From assembly GCA_000697665.1 (NCBI GenBank), contig KL197713.1, forward strand, positions 1,514,593-1,578,592: 64,000 nucleotides of DNA. Direction: 5' to 3'. Of the stretch, positions 33,594-44,983 are shown one piece after another. The notes beneath the pieces are model-generated. The model was not told the DNA's origin. It ran no database searches and saw only the letters and a list, made by a program, of their open reading frames with translations. Source of the DNA: Jaapia argillacea MUCL 33604. Taxonomy: Eukaryota > Basidiomycota > Agaricomycetes > Jaapiales > Jaapiaceae. The position numbers and the translations under genes are program-made. The first letter of the stretch is position 1, and each line of letters starts with the position of its first letter.

Positions 33594-36500
33594 ATGGTCT
33601 ACAAATGTGTCTGCAGCCATGCACCATTTGATTCAGAAAGTAGCCTTCTAAAGCATCAAAATGCCTGCCTTGTGTACACAGAACGGATGGAGGCTCTCAT
33701 GAAGTCCCATAGAAAACATGTCCCAAGGGTTCACAAGCGTCCCCACCTCCTCGATCGCTACGATATCCAAGAAAATGATGCCATTGCAGAGTCGTCGAGA
33801 GGAGACACCACCCGTTCTTCCACAGATTCATCACACAGGGTACGTGTTGCGCTGATTCGTTGTCTCACTCGTATACAAAACCTGATTATCTTAACCTTAG
33901 GTGCTTGACGAAGTCCTGATGGAAACAACAGAAGACTACGATGCGCCAGAGCTACCTGTTTCGGTGGAGTCTCTGACAGAGGTACCTCCAACTCTTGTAC
34001 AACCCGCCGGTTGCCCTGTTTGCTCAAATCGAGGCAAACTGCCTGCCCGTTTTCGAGACATCCTTCCAGAAGGACCGGCTCCCCTTCCACTGCGATCCCC
34101 CACCCCTGAGCCTGACATCGAAGCTTCACCTGGAGGACATGAGCCATCACCACCTCCGCCACCCAAGGTCATTTGTACCGAGCTGAATTCCTTCAGTTTA
34201 CTTAGAGAGTTTATTGAGACCCCTGTAGTCGATTCAGAGGATGGGGTTGAGCTTGAAGAGCTTGTCGCTGATGGACTGCCTTCACATGAACCAAGTGCAG
34301 AGCCTCAGCCATTATCACTTTATGGCCCATACCCAAACAAAACCTCGTATATGGTTGGGAATTGGTATTGGACAAGTGGTGTGCAAAAATCGAAGGTGGA
34401 TCTTCAAAGGCTCGTCAAGGACATTATCGGTCATCCTGACTTCATGCCGACTGACCTCCTCCAAGTGAACTGGGACAAGATAGACCGTGAACTTGGCTCA
34501 TCCAATGCCGCTTCATTCTTCCGCGATCACCTCAGCTGGAAGAAAGGCTCAGTGACGATTTCCATCCCCTTGCCCCAAAAGAACCTTCCCCCGAAGGACT
34601 TTGTAGTCGAAGGCCTTATGTATAAACCCCTCATGAATCTCATCTGAACAGTCTGTGAGAGCGAGGCATCTGTGAAATTCCAGTGGATGCCATATCGCCA
34701 TGTCTGGCAACCACCTTTTCCTGGAGAGCCCGAGGAGACTGTACACGGCGAGCTGTACCAATCCCAAGCATTCTTGGATGCTCATGCAAAGGTTCAAGAT
34801 CTCCCAGCCAAGCCTGGGTGTTCTCTGCCACGTGCTGTGATTGCGTTGATGATATGGTCCGATGCGACTCACTTGACAGACTTCAGTTCCGCGTCCCTCT
34901 GGCCTGCGTACCTGATGTTCGGTAATCAATCCAAGTATTCTTGAAGCAAACTGTCAACAAGGTCGTGTCATCACCTAGTGTATTTTCCAAAGGTATGTTG
35001 TCATAAATCTTTTTTGCATCTGGGCCAGTGGGCAAGTTCTCAATCATTATCCGGTTAGCTTCCCGACAAGTTTCAAGACTTTGTGCGTGAAGCATCAGGC
35101 AAGAACGCTCGCCAGCCCCTTGTGACTCACTGTCGACGAGAGTTGATGCATGCTATCTGGCAGTTATTACTTGATGATGACTTCCAGCATGCATACATCC
35201 ATGGTATTGTATGTATGTGTGGTGATGGTGTGTGGTGCCGCCTTTATCCCCAGTTCTTCAGTTATTCAGCTGATTATCCTGAAAAGTAAGTGTTTGATTT
35301 AGTTCTCTTATCAGTAACTAATTCTTCCGTTCGCCAGGGTGTTGATCGCTACCATCCGCGATCTTGGAAATTGTCCCTGTCTGCGGTGTCTCGTACCTTT
35401 GGACCAGGTTGGTGAGCTGGGTCAGAAGGTCGACATGCAACATTGTGAAACTCAGGCTTGGGTGGATGATGAGCAAAGACAAAATAAAGTCAAACTTGCT
35501 TGGTCATTTATCTATGAGAAACGATATGTTGTGAACTCGAAGGCCGTCAATCGTGTCCTTCAATCAGAGTCATGGGTTCCAACGGAAGTGAGTTATTTTC
35601 CTGTCTTTGGGGCGAGTTTCTTTGACATCCACAGAGAATGCTTTCTTGGACTTCTGCGACAATCTATTCAAGCTATTGGTGCCTGACTTCCTGCATGAGT
35701 GGGAGTCAGGGGTTTGGAAAGCGATCTTAACCCATCTCATTCAGCTGTTATACTCATTGAAAGAGGATAAAGTTGGCAAATTTAATGCTTGGTGAGTGAT
35801 GCAGATCTTGCATTGATTTCATCCATCCCATTCGTCCCAGGTTCAGGCAGGTTCCCGTGTTTGGACAAGACACCATTTGTCGATTCCATGCCAATGTTGG
35901 TGAGCTCAAGCAATTTGCTGCACGAGAATACGAGGATGTATTACAGGTTCGTATTTGACATCTCTGTTCTTCAGGAGCCCTTAACTAATGAATATTGGGA
36001 TAGTGTATCATTCCCGTATTTGAAGGTCTCCTCCCCAATCCATTCGATGACATGGCAATGGACCTTTTATTTCTTACTGCCTACCTTCACAGCCTTGGGA
36101 AGCTACGGATGCATATGGACTCAATGTTGTTGATTCTTGAACAAGTCACAACTGAATTTGGGAAGGCTCTCCGCAAATTCGTCAAGGAAACTGGTGACAC
36201 CTTCCACACCACCAAATTACCCAAGGAGAAGGCTGCCCGACTCCAGCGTCAAGCAAACAAAGCCAAGAAGAGCTCAGCATCAGCTCAAACTACTGTGCAA
36301 ACCGCTCTGCAAACTGACACTTCGACCGAGAACTCCGATTCTATGCCAGCGGCAGCGAAGAAGGAGTTTAACCTCAGCACCTACAAGATTCACTCATTGG
36401 GTGATTATGCAAGTACCATACGCCACATTGGCACAACAGATTCGTATACAACACATATTGTATGTTCCTCTGCTGAACATTATGCGGGAGCTGGCCTGAC

Positions 36501-37851
36501 AGGGAAAACTCTTAGGGGGAGCAGGAGCACCGCCATCTGAAGGGGCGCTTTGATAGGACAAGCAAGAATGAATTCACACCTCAACTCGCGAGCATCGACC
36601 TCAGGGAGTCTCGACTCCATGATATAACCACTGCACTTTGCAGAACAGGTGAACATGTTGGACATGATATACATTTCCGTGACCCTGACGTGGACAATAC
36701 CCCACCTGATCTCCACCATTGGATTCGCAAGTCGCAAAAGGAACACTTCAATGTGTATCATTGGTTAAGAACACATTCCGCTGACCAGGCATTGCGAGTA
36801 TGTCATTCAACCACCACTTATTCCTTTCGAGTATCCCATATTGCTGTCTTATCACTCAATTCCCTACAGGATTTCATTCTGCGTTTGAAGAACCATCTGC
36901 TTCAGCGGCTTCGCAGCAGATCCCATACCACTGATGAAACCCTCACCTTCACAAATGGAGACTGTAGCACTTTGACTTTCCAAAACGACCAGATCTATGT
37001 CCACCGAACAATGCGAATCAACTTTACGATGTACGATGTCTGGAGAGGCCATGACAACATCAATCCAAATACTCACAGGTGCGATGTGATGGTATTAGCA
37101 AGGGAAGATGACGGTGAGGGTGAGCCCCACCCTTTCTGGTATGCTAGGGTGCTCGGAATCCACCATGTCAACGTTGTTGAGCTTGACGGAACAGGAATTA
37201 TTCCACCGCCACAGCAAATGGACTTCTTGCATGTCCACTGGTTCGGTCAAGATCCCGATTGGCGCAGTGGATGGAAGGCGAAGCAATTGGATCAGCTTGG
37301 TTTCATTCCCGAGACCAATGAGGACACATTTGGTTTTCTTGACCCAGAGGATGTTGTCTGTGGCTGCCATTTGATTCCAGCCTACGCGCATGGCTGAACA
37401 GGGAGACTATTAGCATACTCAATCATTGCTTGTGGGGATGAACAAGACAAATGGGAGCGATTTTATGTGAATCGGTATGGGGATTTCTGTTCTAACCCTC
37501 GTCCCACTCAAATTCTGTATGTGTTGTAGGTTTGTTGACTGTGACATGATTATGAGATATGTCAGAAGAGGCATTGGCCAGCCGACTCCCCAGTTACTGT
37601 CTGCGTATCCTAACGAGATTGAAGCAGATGATGAAGATGAGGTGATGGATAGTCTGGAGCTTGAGCAACCAACGGAAAGTTCAGATGATAGTCATGGTGG
37701 TTTGAATAGGAATGAATCTGATCAGGAGGAGGATGATGGAGAGGAGGAGGATGACAAATCTGAGGATGGCAAGGACGAGGACGAGGACGAGGACAATGAG
37801 GACTACTGGAGGCTTCTTGATGAGGGGGATAATGGGTTTGGCAAGCTATAA
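33594..37851 (+). pseudogene. KDZ-superfamily transposase, three in-frame TGA codons
   Basis: About ten exons can be followed (33594-33839, 33901-34992, 35059-35285, 35338 onward and others to 37851). The N-terminus is a zinc-finger-like YKCVCSHAPFDSESSLLKHQ. The body carries KDZ landmarks: ALMIWSDATHLTDFSSASLW followed by YLMFGNQSKY, YSADYPEKVLIATIRDLGNC followed by PCLRCL, VPDFLHEWESGVWKAILTHL, and GEQEHRHLKGRFDRTSKNEF. The C-terminus ends in a Glu/Asp-rich tail. TGA codons at 34645-34647, 34942-34944 and 37395-37397 interrupt otherwise conserved sequence, each plausibly from CGA. The splice structure and the rest of the frame are well preserved, so inactivation looks fairly recent. The subfamily name is uncertain. 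Confidence 0.75.
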
Positions 37852-38724
37852 AGAATTCCTACATAATCTCACAACTGTGACAACAAAGTGTTTGTGGGAG
37901 GGGAGTTCAATAGATGTGTGTTGTATATTTGATGAAACAGAGGGGAGGGCATGTCCAGTATTTGAATATACTGTCCAAAAAGGGGTGACCAAGTTCCCAC
38001 ACCTGCTTCTCTCCTACCAAACACCTCCACTGGCAGGCAAGTTCGCTGGCACTCAATACTTGAACTTGACAGGCACATCCTCGATGGACAGGCGAGATTC
38101 CTCCACACCCACGATCCATCGCTATTCGTTGGGGGTCTCGTTGACAACATCTGACCCTGACTTTTGCCATTTGTTCGCCAAGGTGTCAGCTAGCTACAAC
38201 ATTCGGTAATTGGCATTGCTATCGCTCCCCCGCTCATTGCCTTATCTCACAACTGACTGTTTCCTGGTCTCTCTCTCCCTACTGTTGCTATCTGCATTCT
38301 CCTCTAATCAACCTCATTGCCATACCAGATTGAGGGTCATCTAGGAAAGCAGTGATGGATTGTGAGGCAACAAGCCAATTTCCGGTGGGGATTCATGGAT
38401 CTCTCGTCTCTCCATCAGAGTTGACTTTACAGATGGTTTCAGATATGAGATAGTGATTAGGAACGTTGGCAGGGTGGGATCTGGAGTGCTGACTCCTGTG
38501 TCATGAGGCTCAGAATTTTTTCATTTATTTGATATTTTGCCTCTGCATAATCCTCACATGTGGCTTGCGATGCGTCGAGGTTTGTTGATTCGACGTGTTG
38601 TTTTTCGTTGATTTTATTCAACAGAACTTTATTTGTCTGCAGGTTAAATACACTGGTATTCCAGGAAAGCTGAATCAATCAAGCCCTCTCACCATTCTCT
38701 TCCAGCAATCCTGCTCCCCCTCAG

Positions 38725-40156
38725 ATGGCTCCTTCTCCCACCTCCTCCAGGGAATCATCTCCCACAAGCACTCTGGAACCCATGCGCAGTACCAAACGCA
38801 TGCAGATCGACCTTGAACTCACCAAATCCAGCTGCCAAAAGGCTGAGAAGTCATGCCCCCTTGTGGGCGTTGGCAAGCACCTCACTCGCACAGTGGATAT
38901 GTTCCACAACCCAATTGCGATTCTCAAGTTTGGCCTTGAGTATGATGAGGATTCCAAAGCAACTTATTCGACTGAGTAGCAGTTCCTTTTTACATTTTTT
39001 CCTGTACTGATCTGACCCTTATATGTTACCCAGTGATCAACACAAATATGCATTGTTCACTTCAATTCTGCTCATGGATCCGGATATTGAGGAGAAGATC
39101 TACCACTCTGACACGACAGCAGCTATGGTGAAGGCCATTGGTAAAGAGGTAGGCTGTTGACTGCTTTCTTTTCCCAATGCTAAACATTCAATTTGTCTTT
39201 CACACCTCTAGATATATGAGGGCCAGAAAAGTGCTCGATCAGAAGACACCCACAAACTTAAGCATGCTGTCATCGATTGGCTCAGTGACGACATTCAGCC
39301 TTGTATCTCATGTGCCAAGAAGGAGGGCCGTGGTTTCAACCATTCTGCCACCACTGTGCTACTCTGCCCAGCTGAACTCCCATATAGCGAAGAGTGCGCC
39401 CTACCACAGTCTTGTTTCGTATCTCACCTTGCCGTTTAGGATCCACATCCAGCTACTTGAAGGCAAGTGTGAGATCGACGGCGAGCCCGTTTCCAGCCTT
39501 GATTGGCCTGTTTTTGTTTTCGCAGGCCATTACAATCCACACCATCTGTTGGAAGGTCTCTTTCAGGGCAATTTCCTCCTTAAGGTGAGTTAAATGCCAT
39601 TCAAGTTTCTCTGGCCAGCATTCTCATGCTCGTGCACAGGGATTCAAGATGATCTTCATAGCCCCATCTGTGGTGGATAGCGACGGCAGTGACTCGCAAG
39701 CAACCCGTGCTGGAAATGCTGCCCTCCACAACATGACCCATGTCACCCCTGCGTTGATTGCTTATGTGGCAACTCAGGTACGGCTGTCACCCTCACTCCT
39801 CATATGACTGTTGTCTGAGTCCCTATTCCACTCTTGTTAGGTCTACTTTGCCTTATCTTCGCAGACCATCTTCAAGAAGGACAATGTTGTCACCAATTCG
39901 ATGAGGTTCTACAATGGAATCCTCAACTTTTTTGACAACCCCAAGTTTGCGGTGTCAGCCAAGGAGATTCTTGCATGGTGGGATACATGAGTGTCTCATT
40001 CTATTTATTGATGGTTTATACACCATCTGATGGTCTAGTGGCAGGCAAATATTTCCGCAGACTACTCAACGTATCACCAATGGCAAGCCAAAAGGAATGC
40101 TCACTCGCATGGCTGCTCGTCTTGCGGATATGACCATTCAGTCAGACGAAGCTTGA
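38725..40156 (+). CDS. DUF6698-like transposon-associated protein, open reading frame intact
   Basis: Seven exons (38725-38975, 39034-39148, 39212-39393, 39440-39584, 39640-39777, 39841-39977, 40045-40156) splice in frame to 359 residues without interruption. Recognisable segments are KAIGKEIYEGQKSARSEDTH, then KLKHAVIDWLSDDIQP, GFNHSATTVLLCPAELPYSE, LLEGKCEIDGEPVSSLDWPV, and VYFALSSQTIFKKDNVVTNS. I match these to an Agaricomycete family listed, from memory, as DUF6698. Members usually occur in many copies near KDZ transposases, so a role in the element's life cycle is inferred, with no known biochemistry. It is striking that this gene is open while the transposase beside it is broken. Confidence 0.7.
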
Positions 40157-42117
40157 TCTCTTCCCCTCCACTAAGTTGATTACATGTATCATTCCATTAC
40201 ACAAATATGAGCTGTTTTTTTCTACCTCCGCATGATGATTTGCAAGCCAATTCCAAGCTGCCATTGAAGTACAATCAAATATCCTACTGTTTGTGAATAC
40301 CTGCTGCATCGTAATCGACACAAAGTGTTCTGAGACCTTATAACACCTTACACCACAGCACAACGACACCTAATCTTACATAACCCTATAAACTCTACGA
40401 GTAGTTATATACCCTTTCGGAGCTTTCAGACTCCCGCCATCCTTCCCCACTGCTCAGAAGCCATCAGCAAGAAATGGAAATTTGGGTAAGGCTTTCAGAT
40501 TCTTGCTAGGCTTGCAGTTCGCAGCAAAACCACGAGTAGCTATTTTTGATTATAATGTGATCTACAAGCATTGTAGAGATTATACACCTTTTGTGCATTA
40601 TGATCAACCACAAGCCCTTACCATTATCGTCCCGATTTCCCGATGTCCACATTGTCCTTTATGACCATAACTAAAATTGATAACGCAAAAGGCTGCATAC
40701 ACGGCAACAGCCCACTACAACAACCCATTATTACTCCATAAATCTAAATAATATATGCACAAAGTGGGTCACCTGCACGACCGTCCCCCTCCAAAGCAGG
40801 CAACATGGCCATGTGACAACTGCTTCCGAGTTCAGCCTCCAACTTGGCCTGTTTGGGCTTTCCCAACATTCGATGCCACCATCAAGTCCCTATTCCCCTT
40901 CATCTCCTTGCTGATACTGAGGTATGTCTAAAGCGAGCCTTTCTACCTAGTCATCGGCCACGATGAGATCCCACAAATCACGTCCACATTCCAACCTCCT
41001 CACTCCAGCAAGACTGACTTGGAGAACAGATGACAGTTTCCATTAGGTTTAGTATATGCCACGACATTCAACAACTGCCACTCTCGAACGTACAGCAAGT
41101 ACAGGACTTAAGAACTGATCCTTTCACTCACGGCCGATTGTACACTGCTGCTTCCTGTCTGCGTAGACGATAGGATTGCATAGCTTTCTTTCTATCTCCA
41201 ATGACAGATGCAATGCCGCAAACGTAGTTTACACCGATTTGCTGCAACAACATCTGAAGGGCCCCTATATACTTGTACCATAAATTTCAGGAAAGGAGCG
41301 TATTTACATCGGTCGAGAATACAAAGTAAGTGGATGTAGAAGGCATGCAAGGGGAGAAGTTCAGCCATGGGGGGGGATTGAGGATGAGGCGGCGTGAGGT
41401 GGCAGATCATTATGTGCATACGTGCGGCCGCGGGCGAAGTTGCACTTGGTTGACAGCACGAGTGGAGAATGGGCAAAGAAAGGGACTGCTGTAGACTGCT
41501 GTATGTCGAGGAGGGTATTGTGCCATACTGTACCATGAGAGGGAGATGATACAGTAGGATGTGGGATTGAACTCTGGGGATGGTACTCAGACTACTCGTC
41601 GTCGTTGGTGCAAAGCAGATATTCAGGCGGGATAAGGTCATGGAAGCACCCTCAAGTTTTTGAGCTCAGACGTCACAAAAGACATGTCTCATCTTTATAA
41701 TCGAGCGAAAGATTGGCTGAGAACCTGTAAAGCATACAACGATACAAAACCCACTACTAAAGTAGCGGGAATAAACGCCCGTGTATGGTATTTTGTATCT
41801 ATTATAAGTAAAGGGGCTTTGTAACTGTCAAATTCTTTTCCAATGATGATGGTGGAGTTGGGGACACTGGCGCTCAGGCGCCGCTACCGATTAAGTCTGT
41901 TGGATGCTGTTCGATGTTCGTGGGAGGCGAAAGTGTCGCGTGTCACGCGTCCCCGGCGTTCGATCCATCCTGCGAATTGGAAGAGGCCATACAAGCTGAC
42001 AGTAAGTACCTCGCTGGCTCGGGAAGCCGATAGGCCACAACAAAAAAAATCGAAAATTTTGATATCTCCGAACTCCTAATACCCTCTGGCTAATCTGAAA
42101 GAGTGAAAGTACAACAC
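40157..42117. other. Two kilobases without a supported gene
   Basis: The stretch is AT-richer than average, with stop codons dense on both strands. The minus frame at 41641-41192 (149 codons) has no domain, an unlikely composition and no splice partners. The right end of the KDZ element should lie here, but no inverted match to the left side was found. Confidence 0.5.
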
Positions 42118-44146
42118 TCAACATTCATTATCTACGAACAACTTCACAAAACAAACAAAAAGGAACGCACACCCAGACGCGAGAGTCACGGAGGCAATCC
42201 ACCCTGACCTCATGAGTGCAAAGTCAGCTGGAGTGCTCAGAATGACCATGAATGCACGAGTCGGTTGACGCCACACGAAGCTGGCACAATAACACCTGCG
42301 GAAAAAGTTGCTGAATTGGAACAGGCATAGCACCATTAACCAAACCGCGTTACATGTCGCCAGAACCTTCCCTAGTCGCCGAAGCATGATCGAGAGCAAT
42401 CCGACGATGGCGGAGGTACGGGATGAAGGAAGCGGCTTTTTCGATCGGTGTGAGCGGGGATGGGCATAGTGCGAGAGGGCACTGGATGTGAGTGAGATGA
42501 CCCAGATAACTGTCGAGGCTACCCCGTAAATCAGGTAGGATCCTGATCTACATCCTAAACCCTGTCGAAAACACACTGGTGAGGACTAATGTCAAAAACA
42601 CTGGGAGAACGAGAAGTCCTCACAACTGTGGGAGTAAGATACGCAACGAGGATGGCAGCACCTGTCGTACCCCACTGAAGGGAAAGAGCAACAAACGAGG
42701 CAACGATGACTCTCTTGTAGACATCGGGACCCCAGCGGCTTCTGCGAAGATAGGTAGGAGACTGACAGTATGCGATGACTTGATCGACGGTCCCAGTCCG
42801 GTTATCCGGATGAGTATCCTGCCCTCCTTGGCCTTTCCAGGCAACCTCTGTATCAACAGGGATGTGATGGTTTGCTTTCTGTGCCGCCACTCGGAACACA
42901 GCAGCAACATCTTCAACTGCTTGAACCCAGCCGAGGAGGCGAGTATAGTTAAAAATCGGGGCCGTCAGCTCCTCATCACATGCAAGCGATCCGTGTCGAT
43001 GACAAAGTAATCCGTCCGGATGAGCGTCGATTATAAACGCTCTTTCCTCGGAGATCGAACTTGCCGCGACAACGTCGTTCGGGGTAGCAACGAATGCGAG
43101 CGGATTGGTCCTCTCCATGGCCTTGGACAGCCGAATCCAGTCGCACTTTGGTGACAATTGCAGCCAGCCCACCACGGTAGGTAGCAGCCACATCCAAAGG
43201 AACCCGGAACCCTCTCCAAACCAGGTAATAACTGCCTTCAAACCTGTGGGATTACTATCCCCATAAAGGTTATCGAAGGCGTCGACAATGGAAAGGATAT
43301 ATGCGATGATAATCCACGCCACCGACGCAGCAGCAGCCTTGGACCATTTTTGGGTGAAATCGAGAGCATCTGCGAGTTCCTTCCACCATTTGTCATTGCG
43401 ATGAAGGATGACAAGGGAGTTGAGAAGGGCATCTTCGGATGTGATTCGTAGTGGCGCCTGCTGTAAGCTGTTGAGAACGGCTTTCTCGGTGTTTGGGTAG
43501 GCAATGGATTGAAATCGCCGAGTGACCCATCGGCCATTGAGAACAGTAAGGGCGAGGGAATAGGCTGCTAATGTGGGCGAACCTAAGGCGAGGACCACTG
43601 ATGTGAAGTTGCCGAGTCTGCTCTTTGCACCGTATGGTAACTGGGATATGAGAGCCAGGTTTGGTAGCAGCCAAGTAGCGAACTGCTGTGAAAAACCAGA
43701 CCACTGGGCAGACTCTGGTCCGGAACCGCACGCTCGCACGCATAGGTCGTAGGTTATGGCAGTCGCCTCGCTGATGTTCGCAACTGGATTGCCTTTGTTG
43801 TCAGTTCCTCCAACGGTACCCCATTCCCCACTCTTGATCTCCGCGAGGCATTGAGCAAAATTGGCAGCGAGAGCGGGTTGGATGGCGAGGCAAATGGAGA
43901 ACGCGAAAAGTAAGGCTGAAAATGGTCACGATGTCGTCATAAAACAACTTTTTAATAGGATGTCCTGGAGGAGGATTGCAACTCGACGTACGGGTATGAA
44001 GACGAGTCGCGCGCACGACACCGAAGAGGGCCGACATGAAGGGCGGATGTGATGATAAGTTAACTGAGGTGCGGAATGGTCCTCGACGCTATATAACCTA
44101 CTGTGATCCCTCGGACACAGACAATTGAGGCATAGATGACAAGCAT
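42118..44146 (-). CDS. Polytopic membrane protein of unknown function (copy B, apparently intact)
   Basis: Exons 44146-44065, 43915-42624 and 42561-42118 keep frame and give about 605 residues. The order is an N-terminal helix, a second hydrophobic stretch (LLFAFSICLAIQPALA), and an extracellular-looking segment with CLAEIKSGEWGTVGGTDNKG and CVRACGSGPESAQWSGFSQQ. Further helices include LPNLALISQL, ALGSPTLAAYSLALTVLNGR, and AAAASVAWIIIAYILSIVDA. A cytosolic region follows with the signature WGPDVYKRVIVASFVALSLQ, and the last exon begins GLGCRSGSYLIYG and holds four more helices. This is a widespread Agaricomycete family with no assigned function. The first exon is least certain: its donor (GTTAAC) is weak, and the homologous frame upstream has a TAA. 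Copy A is a dead paralogue. Confidence 0.65.
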
Positions 44147-44560
44147 AGAGAATTAGGCTTGAAACCGTACGCACACGTTGAACTGGGCGGTGCTTTTGGC
44201 CCTGCTAGTGGCACCATGCTGGAGCACGCTGTTCAAAAACCTCACCCACCAAGAGTTTGAGGCCGCTTGGGGGGACGGAAACCAATCGGCAGTGATGCTT
44301 GAGTTTCTGAGCGCTACGGCATGATCACACCATGTGGATCGGAAGATATCAGTACCAGTGCTGTAACGTACCGGATCCGCAGCGATGTGTGGATCAATAA
44401 ATTGATCCTTTGCTCTTGACCCGATATAGTGGCGATAACTTGGACGCTGTGCGTCTAGTGATGGTAGAGCCTCGTCGGATAAGGTCGGGAGTAGCACTGA
44501 GGACCCTGACGAGGGCTTTCAGAGTGAAACTTTGGAAAGGGGCGTTGTTTCAAGTACACA
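44147..44560. repeat. 5' flank of copy B, duplicated at about 32093-32515
   Basis: This region aligns with the flank of copy A in the same orientation (for example the shared GATTGGTTTCCG and AACTCTTGGTGG words). It includes an open frame (minus 44497-44153) that may once have been an upstream exon. Together with the genes it defines a duplicated segment of about 2.4 kb. Confidence 0.6.
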
Positions 44561-44983
44561 CGCGCCGGCGTCGAAGAGCCATAAGATGGCAAGAAGGATA
44601 TTACCCTGCCAGTGTGGCCAGTTCAATGGCACCGATTGCTGGGTAGGAGCATGAGGCAAAGACGAGAATCGCGTCAGCCACTCCGTGTATACACAGTATC
44701 CTACATACATCTGCGGCATGGGAGCAGTGATACAAACAGAGACAGATAACCCATGTTACCTACAAGAAAGCGGTTGGGGAACGAGATGGCAAATACAAGA
44801 AAAAAAGGGGGGAAGGGGGAGGGTACAACGTAGGGAGCATCATATAGAAAATGGGTGAGGCATGGATTGAAAGTGGCCGCATACGACGACAATACCCCTC
44901 GAGCCTGAGGAACTCAGAGGCCAGAGCAATAAGAAGTCAGAACATGCACCTCTCCCAACCAACTCCCGAGACTCAATTTCTTC
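44561..44983. other. Intergenic spacer
   Basis: This 423-nt stretch lies between copy B and the 3' end of the Gln-rich membrane protein gene, with a G/A-rich run near 44798-44822. No gene is seen. Confidence 0.5.

Larger units (their letters stand above)
33594..40156 (+). mobile_element. KDZ-superfamily DNA transposon with accessory DUF6698-like gene (ends not found)
   Basis: The span covers a broken KDZ-type transposase (33594-37851) followed on the same strand by an open DUF6698-like gene (38725-40156). KDZ (Kyakuja-Dileera-Zisupton, including Plavaka) elements are abundant in Agaricomycetes, and DUF6698-like genes are, as I recall, often found beside them. Coordinates are those of the genes. 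True terminal repeats were not identified within 32516-33593 or 40157-42117. Confidence 0.65.

Noticed and set aside
41192-41641. 149-codon minus-strand frame
   Set aside because: No motif, unlikely composition, no splice partner and no paralogue in the duplicated regions.
30038-44146. Repeat-induced point mutation (RIP) of the duplicated segment
   Set aside because: RIP would be expected to hit both copies. Copy B keeps a clean frame, so methyl-CpG decay of a silenced copy is the simpler reading. Not excluded without a full substitution count.
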